Below, piece after piece: positions 5,535-6,591 of a DNA stretch of 6,591 nucleotides. The notes under the pieces were generated by a model. The model had not been told where the DNA came from. It did no database searches and was given only the letters and a program-made list of their open reading frames with translations. The first letter of the stretch is position 1, and every line of letters begins with the position of its first letter. This stretch comes from Bordetella parapertussis (GTDB lineage: Bacteria > Pseudomonadota > Gammaproteobacteria > Burkholderiales > Burkholderiaceae_B): contig CAMAYM010000127.1 in NCBI GenBank assembly GCA_945862495.1, positions 1 through 6,591 on the forward strand, written 5' to 3'. Position numbers and translations under genes: made by a program.

Positions 5535-6591
5535 TTAGTAGGTACCGTTCTTTTTGAAGTCAGTCAATGCGGCAACCAACTCTGCCTCATCGTCTTTCGA
5601 CAACTCTTTCGTGCTTTCGATGCGCTCGATCATCGCAGCGTTTTTCGCCTTGAGATAGTCTTTGATACCTTTCTCAAAGGGCAGGACGCTGGAGACTTCG
5701 ACATCGTCCAAGTAACCGTTATTCACAGCAAACAGGATCACGCCGAGTTCCCAAACTTGCAATGGCTGATATTGAGGCTGCTTGAGCAGCTCAACCACAC
5801 GCTTACCGCGCTCGAGCTGACGACGTGTTGCATCGTCAAGGTCAGAAGCGAACTGCGCAAACGCTGCGAGTTCACGATACTGAGCCAAGTCAGTACGGAT
5901 ACCACCAGAAAGCTTCTTGATGATCTTAGTCTGCGCTGCACCGCCGACTCGCGACACCGAAATACCGGCGTTAATTGCGGGGCGAACACCTGCGTTAAAC
6001 AAGTCTGTCTCAAGGAAGATCTGACCGTCAGTAATCGAAATCACGTTGGTTGGAACAAAGGCAGAAACGTCACCAGCCTGCGTTTCAATAATTGGCAAGG
6101 CTGTCAGTGAACCTGTCTTACCTGTTACTGCACCGTTGGTGAACTTTTCAACGTAGGCTTCATTGACGCGAGCGGCACGCTCAAGCAAACGTGAGTGGAG
6201 ATAAAACACGTCACCAGGATACGCTTCACGACCTGGAGGACGACGCAGAAGCAATGAAACCTGACGGTAAGCAATCGCTTGCTTGGTCAAGTCATCATAA
6301 ACAATCAGCGCGTCTTCGCCGCGATCGCGGAAGTATTCGCCCATCGTGCAACCAGAGTATGCTGACAAATACTGCATCGCAGCGGAGTCAGAGGCAGTAG
6401 CAGCCACAATGATTGTGTAATCAAGCGCGCCAAACTCTTCGAGTTTGCGCAGCACGTTATTGACTGTAGAAGCCTTTTGACCAATCGCGACATAGACGCA
6501 CTTTACGCCCTTGCCTTTCTGGTTAATGATGGCATCAACCGCCACAGCTGTCTTACCAGTCTGGCGATCACCAATGATCAGCTCGCGCTGG
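5535..6591 (-). CDS. atpA: F-type ATP synthase alpha subunit, 3' part
   Basis: The alpha subunit alternates with beta in the F1 hexamer and binds non-catalytic nucleotides. 351 full codons are visible (6590 down to the TAA at 5537-5535), starting QRELIIGDRQTGKT. By alignment to E. coli AtpA (513 residues) about 162 N-terminal residues lie outside the window, and the total would again be about 513. The P-loop GDRQTGKT is encoded at 6572-6549. The arginine finger that reaches the beta catalytic site is in SVSRVGGAAQT (codon 5951-5949, equivalent to Arg376 of E. coli). The block LLLRRPPGREAYPGDVFYLH is also canonical. The GTG at 6545 is an internal valine codon, not a start. The gene leads into atpG after 97 bases counted from its stop codon. 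Confidence 0.97.
   Translation of the reverse strand, partial: QRELIIGDRQTGKTAVAVDAIINQKGKGVKCVYVAIGQKASTVNNVLRKLEEFGALDYTIIVAATASDSAAMQYLSAYSGCTMGEYFRDRGEDALIVYDDLTKQAIAYRQVSLLLRRPPGREAYPGDVFYLHSRLLERAARVNEAYVEKFTNGAVTGKTGSLTALPIIETQAGDVSAFVPTNVISITDGQIFLETDLFNAGVRPAINAGISVSRVGGAAQTKIIKKLSGGIRTDLAQYRELAAFAQFASDLDDATRRQLERGKRVVELLKQPQYQPLQVWELGVILFAVNNGYLDDVEVSSVLPFEKGIKDYLKAKNAAMIERIESTKELSKDDEAELVAALTDFKKNGTY

Noticed and set aside
6543..6545. GTG as a possible start of atpA
   Set aside because: The upstream codons in frame read QRELIIGDRQTGKTA, the conserved P-loop, so the gene continues beyond the window edge.

Overview
This window is a housekeeping segment from a betaproteobacterium, most likely order Burkholderiales and perhaps the Alcaligenaceae. 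The basis is the close fit of HemE and the ATP synthase subunits to that lineage as I remember it, hemE lying close downstream of atpC, and roughly half G+C coding sequence. I could not run a search, so this placement is inference. Every confidently called gene lies on the minus strand, so the map reads from right to left.

From 6591 down to 2642 lies the 3' half of the F-type ATP synthase operon: atpA (alpha, N-terminus outside the window), atpG (gamma), atpD (beta) and atpC (epsilon). All are intact with canonical motifs, short spacers and good ribosome binding sites. The operon closes with a strong intrinsic terminator at 2592-2621.

From 2501 to 1548 is a 317-residue regulator. Its C-terminus is a Fis-type helix-turn-helix of the kind found at the end of NtrC/GlrR-type activators. 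Its N-terminus resembles a response-regulator receiver but has lost the key phosphorylation residues, and there is no sigma-54-interacting AAA+ domain. It stands between the ATP synthase operon and hemE. hemE (1448-366, uroporphyrinogen decarboxylase) follows after 99 bases with no visible terminator, so co-transcription is possible.

The left edge (1-365) has no complete gene but is rich in signals. It holds a perfect DnaA box, a near-match box, a 40-bp block with only 5 G/C bases, two tandem perfect IHF consensus sites, inverted and direct repeats, and a plausible leftward promoter. A possible minus-strand reading frame starts at base 42 and runs off the window. Together these suggest a DnaA/IHF-controlled regulatory region or part of a replication origin, possibly leading into dnaA or another gene such as priA. 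This is the least ordinary non-coding part of the window. The pseudo-receiver regulator is the least ordinary gene. I see no evidence of mobile elements, CRISPR arrays, RNA genes or defence systems.
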